Positions 1 to 9,522 of a DNA stretch of 64,000 bases are shown here, piece by piece. Position 1 is the stretch's first letter, and each line of letters opens with the position of its first letter. The position numbers and the translations under genes were made by a program. The DNA comes from Sulfurospirillum cavolei. Lineage in GTDB: Bacteria > Campylobacterota > Campylobacteria > Campylobacterales > Sulfurospirillaceae. The notes beneath the pieces are model-generated. The model saw only the letters and a list, made by a program, of their open reading frames with translations, was not told the DNA's origin and did not search any database. The stretch is taken from contig NZ_AP014724.1 of the NCBI RefSeq assembly GCF_001548055.1, forward strand, positions 2,356,001-2,420,000. The letters run 5' to 3'.

Positions 1-1
1 A

Positions 2-547
2 GAGTGGATGCAAACGCCTTTATTCGACGCTCCGACATGTAAAGCAATCGAACGTTATAGCGGCGTTGCTTACGATTATTTGGATTATGCTTCTTTAAAT
101 CCTTCGTCCCAAACGTTTCTCGACCAAAACGTGATGATTTTTTCCAATCTTTTCGGACCGATTTTGGCGCAAGACGAAATTCCCAACTACCGAGTTCATC
201 AAGGCGCATCGCTTGAGGGCTTCAAACCTGAAACGTTTTATCATACTTTTTTTTCACAAGCCATTGATGATTGGATTGCGAACGAGACGCTTTTAGATTT
301 ACGCGCCGGCTTTTACGAAAAGTTTTACATGCCGCAAAAACCTTATATCACGATGAAGTTTCTCAAAGGAGGAAAGGTTGTCAGCCATTTTGCCAAAGCA
401 TACCGCGGCAAGGTCTTACGACAGATTGCTTACGAACAACCCGTCGATGATGCGGCACTGCAAACAATTGCTTTTGAACATCTTCGTATCGTCGAAATAC
501 ACCGTAAAAAACTCAAACACGAATATGTTTACGAGATTATTGATTGA
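2..547 (+). CDS. YaaA/DUF328 family protein, 5'-truncated by window edge
   Basis: This is the C-terminal ~180 residues of a YaaA (DUF328, UPF0246) family protein. In E. coli YaaA lowers intracellular iron and protects DNA under peroxide stress. The family pattern is visible: an R-Y-S-G-V-A-Y segment, then a loop-rich F-S-N-L-F-G-P region that aligns with the family's M-L-S-G-L-Y-G-x-L, then a conserved K-A-Y-R-G-K near residue 130. YaaA proteins are about 250 residues, so roughly 70 N-terminal residues lie upstream. The Met codon at base 8 is internal: the frame is open to the left edge (Glu-Trp precedes it). The family assignment is fairly sure; the role here is inferred from E. coli. Confidence 0.7.
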   Translation, partial: EWMQTPLFDAPTCKAIERYSGVAYDYLDYASLNPSSQTFLDQNVMIFSNLFGPILAQDEIPNYRVHQGASLEGFKPETFYHTFFSQAIDDWIANETLLDLRAGFYEKFYMPQKPYITMKFLKGGKVVSHFAKAYRGKVLRQIAYEQPVDDAALQTIAFEHLRIVEIHRKKLKHEYVYEIID

Positions 548-604
548 TTTAGAATAAAAAAGGTACAATTAGCCGCAAATCTATTATTTAGGTAAGGAGA
601 CGCT

Positions 605-826
605 ATGGATATTTTACAATGGATCGTCATCGGTGTATTGGTTTATACGATCTACTATCTTATTAACAAATACGAACAACGCGTCAATGAACTGACTCGT
701 CTTATCGAGCTGAACCGCGAAGAGATTAACCGCAATAAAGAGAATATTGCAAAAAATGCCGACGGTGTCGCAAAAAATAAAGAAAAGCTTGAACTCAACC
801 AAGCGATTATCGAAAAACTCAAATAA
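605..826 (+). CDS. Small membrane-anchored coiled-coil protein with Asn-at-d heptads
   Basis: A 73-residue protein with a hydrophobic N-terminal segment (residues 3-20) followed by a charged coiled coil. Residues 34-69 form a regular heptad array: Ile/Val/Leu at 34, 41, 48, 55, 62, 69 and Asn at 37, 44, 51, 58, 65. This is the I-x-x-N-x-x-x pattern typical of trimeric coiled coils with asparagine core layers, as in trimeric autotransporter stalks. A good ribosome site (AAGGAG, bases 594-599) precedes the ATG. I do not recognise the gene; a small homotrimeric inner-membrane protein with its coil on one side of the membrane is the likely picture. Confidence 0.7.
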   Translation: MDILQWIVIGVLVYTIYYLINKYEQRVNELTRLIELNREEINRNKENIAKNADGVAKNKEKLELNQAIIEKLK

Positions 827-842
827 TCCGATCGAATAGTCT

Positions 843-875
843 AAGAATCAAAGAGCAATACCGCTCTTGATTCTT
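843..875 (+). terminator. Stem-loop after the small coiled-coil gene
   Basis: Two arms at 843-856 and 863-875 pair over 13 bp with one bulged A and a 6-nt loop. It lies 17 bases past the stop codon and between convergent genes. No T-run follows, so it is a weak terminator candidate or an mRNA-end stabiliser. Confidence 0.4.
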
Positions 876-918
876 GGATAGACGACATGCCAAACAATCC
901 GAGAATTCCTTCTCTTCT

Positions 919-3063
919 TTAAAAAGATTCGGCAAATATTCGAAACTCTTCTTGCGGCATCGGTTTAGCGAAATGAAATCCTTGAACCTCATCGCATCCG
1001 TGTCCGCCTAATGCTATCAACGTTTCACCCTCTTCGACGCCTTCGGCGATCGTTTTGAGATTTAGGCTCTTTGCCATTTGTATAACGGCTTTGACGATAG
1101 CGGCGTCTTCTTGATCGTGCAATAAATTCTTAATAAACGATTGGTCGATTTTCAGTTTATCTACGGCAAATTTTTTCAGATACGACAAAGACGAATATCC
1201 CGTTCCAAAATCGTCGATGGAAAGTTTAACCCCGATCGCTTTAAGATTTTGGATCGTCGTTCGTATTTTTTCCGTATCGTACATCATTGCGGATTCCGTG
1301 AGTTCAATTTCAAAGAACGCAGGCGAAAGCCCCGAGCTTGCAAGTGCTTTTTTGACAATTTCTTCTAAATTTCCTCGTTTAAACTGTACGGTCGAAATAT
1401 TAACCGCAACGACGATTTGAATCCCCTGTCGATGCCAAAGCACCGCTTGTTTGCACGCCTCGTTGATGACCCATTCGCCGATTTTAATAATTAAACCGCT
1501 GTTTTCGGCAATCGGTATAAACTTAGAGGGCGCAATCAGCCCTTGCGTCGGGTGAATCCATCGAAGGAGAGCCTCGGCACCCGTAATCGTTTGACTTTGA
1601 ATATCGATTTGCGGCTGGTAATGCAAAATAAACTCTCGATTGGCGATCGCGTTTTTCATATCGTGTAAGATTCGAAAATATTCTATCGTCTCTTCGTTCA
1701 TGGAAGCATCGAAAAAATAAAACATATTTTTACCGAGTTCTTTGGCTTTGTGCATCGCGATGTCGGCTTTTCGTACCAGTGCGTCAAAGTCGTCTCCTTC
1801 GATCGGATAGACCGCAACGCCGATCGAAACGGAAGACGTAAGGTGATGCGCATCAACGCTTAAAGGGGTTTGAAAACTTTCCACGATGCGTTCGCATACC
1901 GACGTAATATCTTCGTTAGAACGGATATTGTTTAAAATAATTAAAAACTCGTCTCCGCTATGCCTTGCTAAAATATCGTTATCCCGAAGATTGTCCTGAA
2001 GCCTTTGCGCCACGCTTTTTAAGAGCATATCTCCGATGGCATGCCCAAAAGAGTCGTTGACGGTTTGAAAGTCGTCCACGTCGATAAATAAAACAGCCAT
2101 TTGGTGGCTATGTTCCGTTTTAGGTTTATGCAAAAGGACTTGCTCTACTTCCAATTTTGCGCGTATGCGATTGGGCAGTTCCGTTAGGTAGTCGTGGTAG
2201 GCTAAAAATTCAACCTTTTTTTCCGCCTTTTTTTGCATGCTTACATCACGCCCTATCGCGATGATGCCGACGACGTTTCCTAATTTATCGAGCTCGGGAA
2301 CCATCTGCATATGATGAACATACTCTTCGTCTTTAAATCGAAACGTTTGGTCGTATTCCATCCCTTTGCCCGTTTGAATAACGGAGTGTAGCTTTTCGAT
2401 ATACTCGGCGTACGTTTCTCCAAAAGTATCTACGCTTACCTCTTTTCCGATTAAAGTTTCGATCGGAACGTCAAAATATTTTTGGATTTGGTAGTTCAAA
2501 TAAACAACCCTGCACTGTGAATCGTACCATGCGATATTGTTCGGAGAGTTATCGACGACGTCTTTAAACTTAAAACAGCTCTCTTTACCGAGCATCTGTT
2601 CCACAAAGCTTTTTTGATCGGCAATTTCTCGACAGACCGCTAACTGGTACGACTTGCCTTCAAAATCAAAACGGCTGATGCTCATGTCTATCAGGATCGT
2701 ATGCCCTTTTTTCGTTTTATGGCGCGTCGTAAAACGAATCGTTTTTTCCTCTTTCATCTTTACAAAAAACTTTTTAGCTATATCGGGTGACCAACTCGGA
2801 TCGATGTCGAAAAGGCTCATGCCGTTTGTCAACTCATCCCGCGAATACCCTAACATTTTTGCCGCCGTTTCGTTCACGTATAAAAAATGAGGACTCTCTT
2901 GATAGGTTAAGAAAATCGCTTCACCCAGATGATCTAACACAACGGGAAGCGCACATTTGGGAGAGGCTTTGGACGCGTAACATTTCATAAACGGAAAATC
3001 GGGGATTTTTTGAAGAATCGTATCAAACAGAAGGTGGCGTTGGTCTTGAGATAGCATGGACAT
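919..3063 (-). CDS. PAS-PAS-GGDEF-EAL cyclic-di-GMP signalling protein
   Basis: A cytoplasmic sensor that is predicted to make and/or break cyclic-di-GMP. Order: a short N-terminal stretch, PAS 1 (about residues 45-160), PAS 2 (about 175-290), GGDEF (about 300-455) and EAL (about 470-720, numbered from the longest reading frame). The GGDEF signature reads S-G-D-E-F, usually active. The EAL domain keeps E-A-L, D-D-F-G-T-G, the K-I-D motif and A-E-G-V-E, so phosphodiesterase activity is expected. There are no membrane segments. Start is uncertain: a GTG at 3096 extends the frame by 11 codons; the ATG at 3063 is used here, but its AAAGG site is 13 bases away. The gene is a single unit converging on the small coiled-coil gene. 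Confidence 0.9.
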   Translation of the reverse strand: MSMLSQDQRHLLFDTILQKIPDFPFMKCYASKASPKCALPVVLDHLGEAIFLTYQESPHFLYVNETAAKMLGYSRDELTNGMSLFDIDPSWSPDIAKKFFVKMKEEKTIRFTTRHKTKKGHTILIDMSISRFDFEGKSYQLAVCREIADQKSFVEQMLGKESCFKFKDVVDNSPNNIAWYDSQCRVVYLNYQIQKYFDVPIETLIGKEVSVDTFGETYAEYIEKLHSVIQTGKGMEYDQTFRFKDEEYVHHMQMVPELDKLGNVVGIIAIGRDVSMQKKAEKKVEFLAYHDYLTELPNRIRAKLEVEQVLLHKPKTEHSHQMAVLFIDVDDFQTVNDSFGHAIGDMLLKSVAQRLQDNLRDNDILARHSGDEFLIILNNIRSNEDITSVCERIVESFQTPLSVDAHHLTSSVSIGVAVYPIEGDDFDALVRKADIAMHKAKELGKNMFYFFDASMNEETIEYFRILHDMKNAIANREFILHYQPQIDIQSQTITGAEALLRWIHPTQGLIAPSKFIPIAENSGLIIKIGEWVINEACKQAVLWHRQGIQIVVAVNISTVQFKRGNLEEIVKKALASSGLSPAFFEIELTESAMMYDTEKIRTTIQNLKAIGVKLSIDDFGTGYSSLSYLKKFAVDKLKIDQSFIKNLLHDQEDAAIVKAVIQMAKSLNLKTIAEGVEEGETLIALGGHGCDEVQGFHFAKPMPQEEFRIFAESF

Positions 3064-3307
3064 AGTTGTATGATAGCCTTTGGGAAAATAATGCACCGAC
3101 GATTTTCATCATTTCGTCACATCTTAGTCACATCATTTTACAAACCTATCCTAAAATTTTATTGAAATGCCGACGATCAAACGCCGTGACGATACGTACA
3201 TGTAGCAAATCGGCATACCTCGTTTCAAACCTTTCGCCGTTTCTGAAATAACACGGTTCAAAAGATTCTTGCATACCGACGCTTTTTGTCGCTACATGTC
3301 ACGCAAA

Positions 3308-3323
3308 GGGGCGGTTTCGCCCC
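3308..3323 (-). terminator. Stem-loop downstream of putA
   Basis: Six-bp GC stem (GGGGCG / CGCCCC) with a 4-nt loop, 11 bases past the putA stop; only three T residues follow on the minus strand. The rest of the 270-base gap (3064-3333) holds two ACATGT words and no gene that I can see. Confidence 0.5.
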
Positions 3324-3333
3324 TAAGGTATTT

Positions 3334-6300
3334 TCACGCTTTAATGCCGCGTGCACCGAGATTTCCGTAACGGTGATAACTGTGAGAAATGCTTTGTTCC
3401 ATAAAATAATGCAACAACTCCAAGCGTCCTTCCATCAACGGTTTTTCCCGAACGATAAACGTGGCACTTTTTGCCGCTTCTTCAAATACGAACGGCGAAA
3501 TACGTGCCGCATCGGCGTAGAAAATCTTTTGTACCGAAGCGAAGCATTGCGCAAACTCGGCTTCGTGTTCGCGTATGAGCGTATCGTGCGCACTAAGCCA
3601 ACGCTCTTTGGTTTCATACATAAATGAAACCACACTGTTTTCCGCCTCCGAAGCGATACTGACATGTAAAGGGACTTGGGCAATTTTCGCCGCTACGATA
3701 CGACTTAAAACGTCGAATAAGCTATCTTCTTGGCAGACGCGTAGGGCGACTTTACGTAAAGGTAAATATTTAAAGATATTGTCTTCACCTCGTACCTTGG
3801 CAAAATCAACCTCTTTGGCGAAAACCTCTTCATAATTTTCAAGATAACTTGCCGTAGCGAAAGAGAGTTTTTCAAACGTCTCTTTAAAAGCACCGTGCGT
3901 TCCGTGTTCGGCTTGGCGAGCCCATTCGCCGACCAAATCGCTCCATGCGTGTTTGAGGGAGCCTTTGATCTTCGGTGTACCGACCTCTTCGATGTCCATA
4001 AAAAGCGTCACGTAGTTATATGCACCCGCTTTGCGTCCCGCACCTACCGCGGATTTTCCCATGCCGCCGAAAGGTTGGCGAAGCACGATTGCACCCGTCG
4101 TTCCGCGATTGACGTAAAGATTGCCTGCTTGAAGATGCGCTTTCCAATACGCCACTTCCCTTTCATCCAAAGATTCGATCCCCGAAGTCAAACCGTATCC
4201 CGTCGCATTGACGATATCGACCGCGTGTTTAAGGTCTTTGGCACACATCACGGACAGTACCGGTCCAAAAAGTTCGTTCATATGGCAAAAACTGCCCTCT
4301 TTGACGCCCCATTTAATCGCTGGTTTTAACATGTAAGGATTACCCTCGACGTATTCGGGTGCTAAAGCCCAGCTCTCGCCGGCTTCCAAACTTTCCAATG
4401 CACGTTTGAGTGCGCCGCTTGGTTGGTTGGCAAGCGTTCCTAAACGATTTTTAAAATCCCAAACGGAACCTACATGTAAGCTTTTCGCGGCGTCGATTAA
4501 CCCTTTTTTAAAATGCGGATCATGGTAGACTTCTTCTTCCAAAACCAAAAGCGAGGTTGCGGAACACTTTTGACCGCTGTTGGAAAACGCCGAATGAATC
4601 ACGTTTTTAATCGCCTGATCGCGATCCGCCATCGCCGTAACGATCGTCGCGTCTTTCCCGCCCGTTTCCGCGCTTAAGAAAAGATTCGGTCTGTCTTTAA
4701 GCATGGCATACGCCGTCTCTTCGCCGCCCGTTAAAATCACGAAATCGACTTTTGAGTTTTTGACGAGGTGTTCACCCGCCAATGCGCCCGAGCACGGAAC
4801 GAATTGAAGCGTATTTTGGCTGATTCCCGCATCCCAAAAACATCGGCACAACTCATACGCGCACAAAGTCGCCGCGCTGGCGGGTTTGACGATAACGCAA
4901 TTGCCCGCCGCCAAAGCCGCAACGATACCGCCTGTGGGAATAGCGATCGGGAAGTTCCACGGAGGCGTGATAACGCCTACGCCTTTTCCGTTAAGAGAGA
5001 GGTTTTCGTACGCTTCAAAAAAGCGTACCGCGTGAGGGTAAAACTCTAAAAAGTCGATTGCTTCGCTGACTTCAACGTCGGTTTCGCTAAACACCTTCCC
5101 CACTTCCGCCGCCGCGACACCGATCAAATCGCCGCGTCTGGTACGTACGTTATTGGCGACTTTGCATAAAATTTCATGGCGAGCCGCATGGCTAAGCGTT
5201 CGCCAGCCGTCCGCATCTTGCACGGCAACCTCAACCGCGCGTTTTAAATCTTCGGGCGTCGCCGTAGCGTATCTTCCGCAAAGCACGCCCTCTTTGAGTT
5301 GCGATTTATCGATAACGTCGTTAAGAGGACGTTCGCGCAACGCTTCGCCGCCGACGACGACAGGTGTCGTCTCTAGCGTCTGGGCTGCTCGTTTCATCCA
5401 ACGCGTTCGAATCTGTTTTGCCCACTCTTTGTTGGGGCTTAGGATAAAGTCCGTATCGCTCTCTCCGTGAAACATTCCGGTGTAAAAACTACCGCCTTTA
5501 AAATCGTTCCATTCCTCTTCCAAACGATTTTGGCGACGTTTTGAGCCGATGAACACCTGTTTGGCATTTTCAAACGAAGCGATAAAACGCTCTTTTTGCG
5601 CTTCCCATTCGGGAGTGCCGACTTTCAATCCGAACGAGTAACGAATAAAGTTTTCCGTGCCCGTATTTTCATCCAAACGGCGCACCAAATAGCCGATGGC
5701 GTTGGTAAACTGCTCTTTTTTTGCCGTCGGCGCGTACAAAATAATCTCTTGACTGATTTGTTTAATCGCCAAACGTGCCGACTCGCTCATACCCTCCAAC
5801 ATCTCCATCGTAAAGTATTCTCCGGTACCGTATTGTTTCGCCAATTCGTATCCGTAGGCATGCTCAAAGAGGTTGTGTGAGGCGATTCCGATATTGACAA
5901 ACGGTGCATTTTCGGGGCGCAAAGCAAACTCCGCCATGATTTTGTAGTTGCTGTCGGTGTCGATTTTTTTCGTATGCGTGACCATTTCCCAATGGCGAAG
6001 TGCCGCCTCGGTCTCTTCCATTTCCATATTTGCGCCCTTTACCAAACGCATCTTCACGGGTTTTCCGCCCGCTTGAACCCGCTTACGTGCCCATTCGACC
6101 AATTTTTGTTGCCACAAATGCGAATCGGGTAAATACGCCTGAAGGACGATACCCGCATAAAAATCTTGAAATTCAGGCTGTTCGAGCGTTTTGGTAAAGG
6201 CATAGAACGTTAACGCCAAATCGCGATACTCTTCCATATCGAGGTTGATAAATTTATTTTCTTTTTCGCCTTTGGCATTGGTAAAGCTGTATTTTTTTGC

Positions 6301-6930
6301 TTGCGCATAAATGAGGCTCAAACGTTTCACCAGTTCGTCGATCGTGTCTTCGAACGAAAGCGCGTTGATTTGCGAAAAAATCGTCGAGATTTTGATGGAA
6401 ATATAATCGACGTTGGGATTTTCAAGCACTTTGAGGTATTTTTCAATGCGCTCCTGCGCTTCGTCTTCGCCCAAAACAATTTCGCCGATCAAGTTGATAT
6501 TCACGCGCGTTCCTTCGGCACGTCGTTTTTCAAGGTGCGCGTTCAAGGCCTCTTCCTCGCCTTTTAAGACGACCGTTTTGGTATCTTCGCGAACGTTTTT
6601 CACAAAAAGCGGTACGGAAATTTGCGGCAGATAAATCCCTGCATGTAAAAATAAAAAGACCAAAAATCGCTCGCTCGTCGTAAAAAACGACGCCATACCG
6701 TATTTGTCGAACAGGTATTCGATCTGATTGGCCACACGTGCGGGATTCGCGCTACGAAAGCTCTGATCCATCAGTTCGATTAAAAAAACTTTGTCTTTAG
6801 GATGGCTGAGCATCGTGTTCATTTTGATAGCAAAATTGCGATCAAAATCACTGACAAGCTCGCTTGCTCGGTTTTGCCATATCTCGGCCAAGGCAATAGC
6901 CCGTTGAATCACTTCGGTATCTGGTTGCAT
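3334..6930 (-). CDS. putA: Bifunctional proline dehydrogenase / glutamate-semialdehyde dehydrogenase
   Basis: Oxidises proline to P5C (FAD-dependent) and then to glutamate (NAD-dependent), feeding electrons to quinone. Length is 1198 residues. The N-terminal ~450 residues are the proline-dehydrogenase barrel (V-K-G-A-N-M-E-M, and the F-T-M-E-M-L-E-G-M segment near the flavin). An aldehyde-dehydrogenase domain follows (P-P-W-N-F-P, E-T-G-G-K-D, and catalytic Cys789 in S-G-Q-K-C-S-A). A C-terminal extension of about 200 residues resembles that of other campylobacterotal PutAs. The ribbon-helix-helix DNA-binding domain of enterobacterial PutA is absent, so the enzyme cannot autorepress in that way. 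AAAGGAGC lies 5 bases before the ATG. The neighbouring liv operon for amino-acid import fits a role in amino-acid catabolism. Confidence 0.97.
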   Translation of the reverse strand: MQPDTEVIQRAIALAEIWQNRASELVSDFDRNFAIKMNTMLSHPKDKVFLIELMDQSFRSANPARVANQIEYLFDKYGMASFFTTSERFLVFLFLHAGIYLPQISVPLFVKNVREDTKTVVLKGEEEALNAHLEKRRAEGTRVNINLIGEIVLGEDEAQERIEKYLKVLENPNVDYISIKISTIFSQINALSFEDTIDELVKRLSLIYAQAKKYSFTNAKGEKENKFINLDMEEYRDLALTFYAFTKTLEQPEFQDFYAGIVLQAYLPDSHLWQQKLVEWARKRVQAGGKPVKMRLVKGANMEMEETEAALRHWEMVTHTKKIDTDSNYKIMAEFALRPENAPFVNIGIASHNLFEHAYGYELAKQYGTGEYFTMEMLEGMSESARLAIKQISQEIILYAPTAKKEQFTNAIGYLVRRLDENTGTENFIRYSFGLKVGTPEWEAQKERFIASFENAKQVFIGSKRRQNRLEEEWNDFKGGSFYTGMFHGESDTDFILSPNKEWAKQIRTRWMKRAAQTLETTPVVVGGEALRERPLNDVIDKSQLKEGVLCGRYATATPEDLKRAVEVAVQDADGWRTLSHAARHEILCKVANNVRTRRGDLIGVAAAEVGKVFSETDVEVSEAIDFLEFYPHAVRFFEAYENLSLNGKGVGVITPPWNFPIAIPTGGIVAALAAGNCVIVKPASAATLCAYELCRCFWDAGISQNTLQFVPCSGALAGEHLVKNSKVDFVILTGGEETAYAMLKDRPNLFLSAETGGKDATIVTAMADRDQAIKNVIHSAFSNSGQKCSATSLLVLEEEVYHDPHFKKGLIDAAKSLHVGSVWDFKNRLGTLANQPSGALKRALESLEAGESWALAPEYVEGNPYMLKPAIKWGVKEGSFCHMNELFGPVLSVMCAKDLKHAVDIVNATGYGLTSGIESLDEREVAYWKAHLQAGNLYVNRGTTGAIVLRQPFGGMGKSAVGAGRKAGAYNYVTLFMDIEEVGTPKIKGSLKHAWSDLVGEWARQAEHGTHGAFKETFEKLSFATASYLENYEEVFAKEVDFAKVRGEDNIFKYLPLRKVALRVCQEDSLFDVLSRIVAAKIAQVPLHVSIASEAENSVVSFMYETKERWLSAHDTLIREHEAEFAQCFASVQKIFYADAARISPFVFEEAAKSATFIVREKPLMEGRLELLHYFMEQSISHSYHRYGNLGARGIKA

Positions 6931-6993
6931 GTTCGCTCCTTTAGCGGTTTATAATTAATGTCAATGTTTCTAAAACTTTTTATATCAAATCTA

Positions 6994-7024
6994 TTTTTAG
7001 TATTCCTATTTGTACTACTTTTTT
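6994..7024. promoter_or_regulatory. Candidate operator shared between putA and the RHH gene
   Basis: In the 153-base gap upstream of putA the words TTTTAGTATTCC (6995-7006) and TACTACTTTT (7013-7022) occur. Both words recur overlapped, in the other order, upstream of the ribbon-helix-helix gene (12636-12655, complementary strand). I infer a common regulatory site; no consensus promoter is obvious by eye. Confidence 0.35.
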
Positions 7025-7043
7025 TATCATAGGAAAATCGGCC

Positions 7044-7073
7044 AAAAAAAACCGCCTGCCAAACGGCAGACGG
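7044..7073 (-). terminator. Rho-independent terminator of the liv operon
   Basis: On the minus strand a GC-rich stem (arms 7064-7073 and 7052-7060) with a short loop is followed by eight T residues (7051-7044), about 11 bases after the livF stop. It is a classic intrinsic terminator. Confidence 0.85.
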
Positions 7074-7083
7074 TCACGATACC

Positions 7084-7800
7084 TTACTTTTTCTTACCCA
7101 AATACGCTTCTTGAATGACTTCAGAGTTGAGCAGCTCTTCACTGCTTCCCGTATGGGTAATCTTTCCTAATTCCAAAACATACCCTCGATCGGCGAGTTT
7201 AAGCGCGGCTTTGGCATTTTGCTCGACGAGCAAGACCGTCACGCCGCTTTTAGCAATCGCTTTAATCGCCTTGAAAATCACTTTGACCAAAACGGGAGCC
7301 AACCCTAAACTCGGCTCGTCCAAGATTAAAAGTTTGGGCTTGCTCATGATCGCCCGACCGATGGCAAGCATCTGTTGCTCGCCGCCGCTTAGCGTTCCGG
7401 CAAGCTGTTTGCGTCGCTCTTTCAAACGCGGCAAAATCTCGTAAATCCAATCTAAAGTCGCTTGATCGTACTTTTTCAACGTATAAGCGCCCATCATCAA
7501 ATTTTCTTCGACGCTGAGCGTGCTAAAAACGCGTCTGCCCTCGGGAGAATGGCTCATACCCAACGCAACGATTTCGTGCGCTTGGAGTTTACTCAATTCT
7601 CTTCCTTCAAAAACGATGCTTCCCGAAGCGGCTTTAAGCAAGCCGCTGATCGTTCGGAGAGTGGTCGTTTTTCCGGCACCGTTCGCGCCTAAAATCGTTA
7701 CGACTTCGCCTCGTGCGACGTTAAGATCGATACCTTTAATCGCGGCAATCGCACCGTAATTGACATGTAAGTCTTTCACTTCAAGAAGCATATTATGCAT
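7084..7800 (-). CDS. livF: Branched-chain amino-acid ABC transporter ATP-binding protein LivF
   Basis: One of the two cytoplasmic ATPases that drive leucine/isoleucine/valine import. About 238 residues with Walker A G-A-N-G-A-G-K-T-T, the signature L-S-G-G-E-Q-Q and Walker B L-L-I-L-D-E-P-S-L-G-L-A. The ATG at 7800 is chosen because GAGGAGGA stands 6-7 bases upstream; it overlaps the livG stop by 8 bases. A second ATG at 7791 is possible. The longer open frame (to 7890) runs inside livG and has no ribosome site. Last gene of livKHMGF. Confidence 0.93.
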   Translation of the reverse strand: MHNMLLEVKDLHVNYGAIAAIKGIDLNVARGEVVTILGANGAGKTTTLRTISGLLKAASGSIVFEGRELSKLQAHEIVALGMSHSPEGRRVFSTLSVEENLMMGAYTLKKYDQATLDWIYEILPRLKERRKQLAGTLSGGEQQMLAIGRAIMSKPKLLILDEPSLGLAPVLVKVIFKAIKAIAKSGVTVLLVEQNAKAALKLADRGYVLELGKITHTGSSEELLNSEVIQEAYLGKKK

Positions 7801-8575
7801 CTTCGTCCTCCTCGTCGCTTCCGATGTACGCTTCGACGACTTTCGGATCGGCTTGTACAAAAGAGGGGACGCCTTCGCTGATTTTCGCACCGAAGTTGAT
7901 CACCGTGATGTATTCGCTAAGACTCATCACCATCTCCATATCGTGTTCGATCATCATGATCGTCACGCCCATCGCTTGAATTTTACGTATCATTTCGGTC
8001 AACTCAATCGTCTCGTTCTCGTTGAGTCCGGCGGCGGGTTCGTCCAAAATTAGAAGTTCAGGCTCAGCCGCCAAAGCGCGCGCCATCTCGATACGTCGTT
8101 GAATGCCGTACGACAAATCGCCCGCGGGCGTGGTCGCATAGAGCGATAGATTGAAAAACTCCATCAACTCGCCGACTTTCGTCCATTGGTATTTTTCGTC
8201 TTTAAAATAGGCGGGTGTGGGAATGATGCCGTTATACCAGCGTTGTTTGGATTTGATGTGGCGTCCGGACATAATATTCTCCGCAACGCTCATTTCGGAA
8301 AAGAGTCGAATCGTCTGAAACGTACGTAAAATGCCCAGTCCCGCAATTTTATACGGGCTGATGCCCTTAATATCTTTGCCTTTCCATAAAATCTGTCCGA
8401 TTTCGGGCGTATAAATACCCGTAATACAGTTAAACAACGTGGTTTTACCTGCTCCGTTGGGTCCGATAATGCCGTAAATCTGCCCTTTTTTGACTTTCAT
8501 CGAAAGGTTGTCGATTGCTACGAGACCGGAAAAAAGTTTGCTGACGTTTTGAATTTCTAAAAGATACTCGCTCAT
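7793..8575 (-). CDS. livG: Branched-chain amino-acid ABC transporter ATP-binding protein LivG
   Basis: Second ATPase of the LIV transporter, about 260 residues. Walker A is G-P-N-G-A-G-K-T-T, Walker B is L-L-I-L-D-E-P-A-A-G-L-N, and the family-specific insert before the signature motif is present (Y-G-I-Q-R-R-I-E replaces L-S-G-G-Q-Q). The ATG at 8575 overlaps the livM TGA (ATGA), which indicates translational coupling. The frame extends 17 codons further into livM but without a ribosome site. Confidence 0.93.
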   Translation of the reverse strand: MSEYLLEIQNVSKLFSGLVAIDNLSMKVKKGQIYGIIGPNGAGKTTLFNCITGIYTPEIGQILWKGKDIKGISPYKIAGLGILRTFQTIRLFSEMSVAENIMSGRHIKSKQRWYNGIIPTPAYFKDEKYQWTKVGELMEFFNLSLYATTPAGDLSYGIQRRIEMARALAAEPELLILDEPAAGLNENETIELTEMIRKIQAMGVTIMMIEHDMEMVMSLSEYITVINFGAKISEGVPSFVQADPKVVEAYIGSDEEDEDA

Positions 8576-9522
8576 TTCGCCCCCTTTTTGAGGAAGCTCG
8601 GAATATTGCCGAATTTCACCGGCCAAATACCTCGAGGTCTTAAAATCATCGTTAAAATCATCGCGACGCCGAACACCAAATAGCGTGCCGTTTCAAACTC
8701 CCTGAACACCTCGGGCAAAACAAACATCACAAACGTTCCAATTAAAACGCCGGGCAACGATGCCGAGCCTCCAACCAATACGATCGTAAAAAACATAATC
8801 GACTGCGTTACGTTAAAGGCTTCGGGGCTAACCGCGGAATACTGCACGGAAAACATACTCCCGGCAGCCCCCGCAATGCCCGCACCCAAGATAAATGCAT
8901 ACAATTTATAATAGCGCAAACTGATTCCCATGCTTTGCGCCGCAATATCGTCTTTGTGAATGTAAAACATCGCGCGTCCGAACTTACTGCGATCCAGACT
9001 CCGCATAATAAACAACGTGATACCGAGTAAAATAAATGCCATATAGTACATATGAATTTGACTTGAAAAGTCGTAACCGAAAACGTGCACGACGTCGATT
9101 CCGAACAGTCCGTTTGGACCTCCGGTCAAGCCGAAAACGTCGTTTTCCAATATTTGAATAAAAATGATATTAAATCCGATCGTAGCGACCAAAAGATAAT
9201 CGCCTCTCAGATGAATAATCGGCGCGACCAAGGCAAACGCACATGCCATCGGAATCACAACCGAAGGAATCCACGTCGCTAAAATCGCCCATCCGAACTG
9301 CACGTTCAAAATCGCGGTCGTATACGCACCCAAACCGAAAAACATGGCGTGTCCCATGTGAAAAACGCCCGCCCGTCCTAAGATAATATCTTGCGAAAAC
9401 GCGACGCAGGCGAACACCAAAAAGGTCGTTCCGACGGCTAACCACGCCGAATCGACAAAGAGCGGATACAAACCCGCGAACCCTAAAAGTAAAAGAGCGA
9501 TTAAACCGGTTTTATTCATCAT
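8572..9522 (-). CDS. livM: Branched-chain amino-acid ABC permease LivM
   Basis: A 316-residue integral membrane permease with about eight to nine hydrophobic segments, and the family hallmark region H-M-G-H-A-M-F-F-G-L-G-A-Y near residue 60. G-L-T-G-G-P-N-G-L is also typical of LivM. It pairs with LivH to form the channel. The ATG at 9522 overlaps the livH stop by four bases (ATGA); GGAG lies 5 bases upstream. Confidence 0.93.
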   Translation of the reverse strand: MMNKTGLIALLLLGFAGLYPLFVDSAWLAVGTTFLVFACVAFSQDIILGRAGVFHMGHAMFFGLGAYTTAILNVQFGWAILATWIPSVVIPMACAFALVAPIIHLRGDYLLVATIGFNIIFIQILENDVFGLTGGPNGLFGIDVVHVFGYDFSSQIHMYYMAFILLGITLFIMRSLDRSKFGRAMFYIHKDDIAAQSMGISLRYYKLYAFILGAGIAGAAGSMFSVQYSAVSPEAFNVTQSIMFFTIVLVGGSASLPGVLIGTFVMFVLPEVFREFETARYLVFGVAMILTMILRPRGIWPVKFGNIPSFLKKGAK

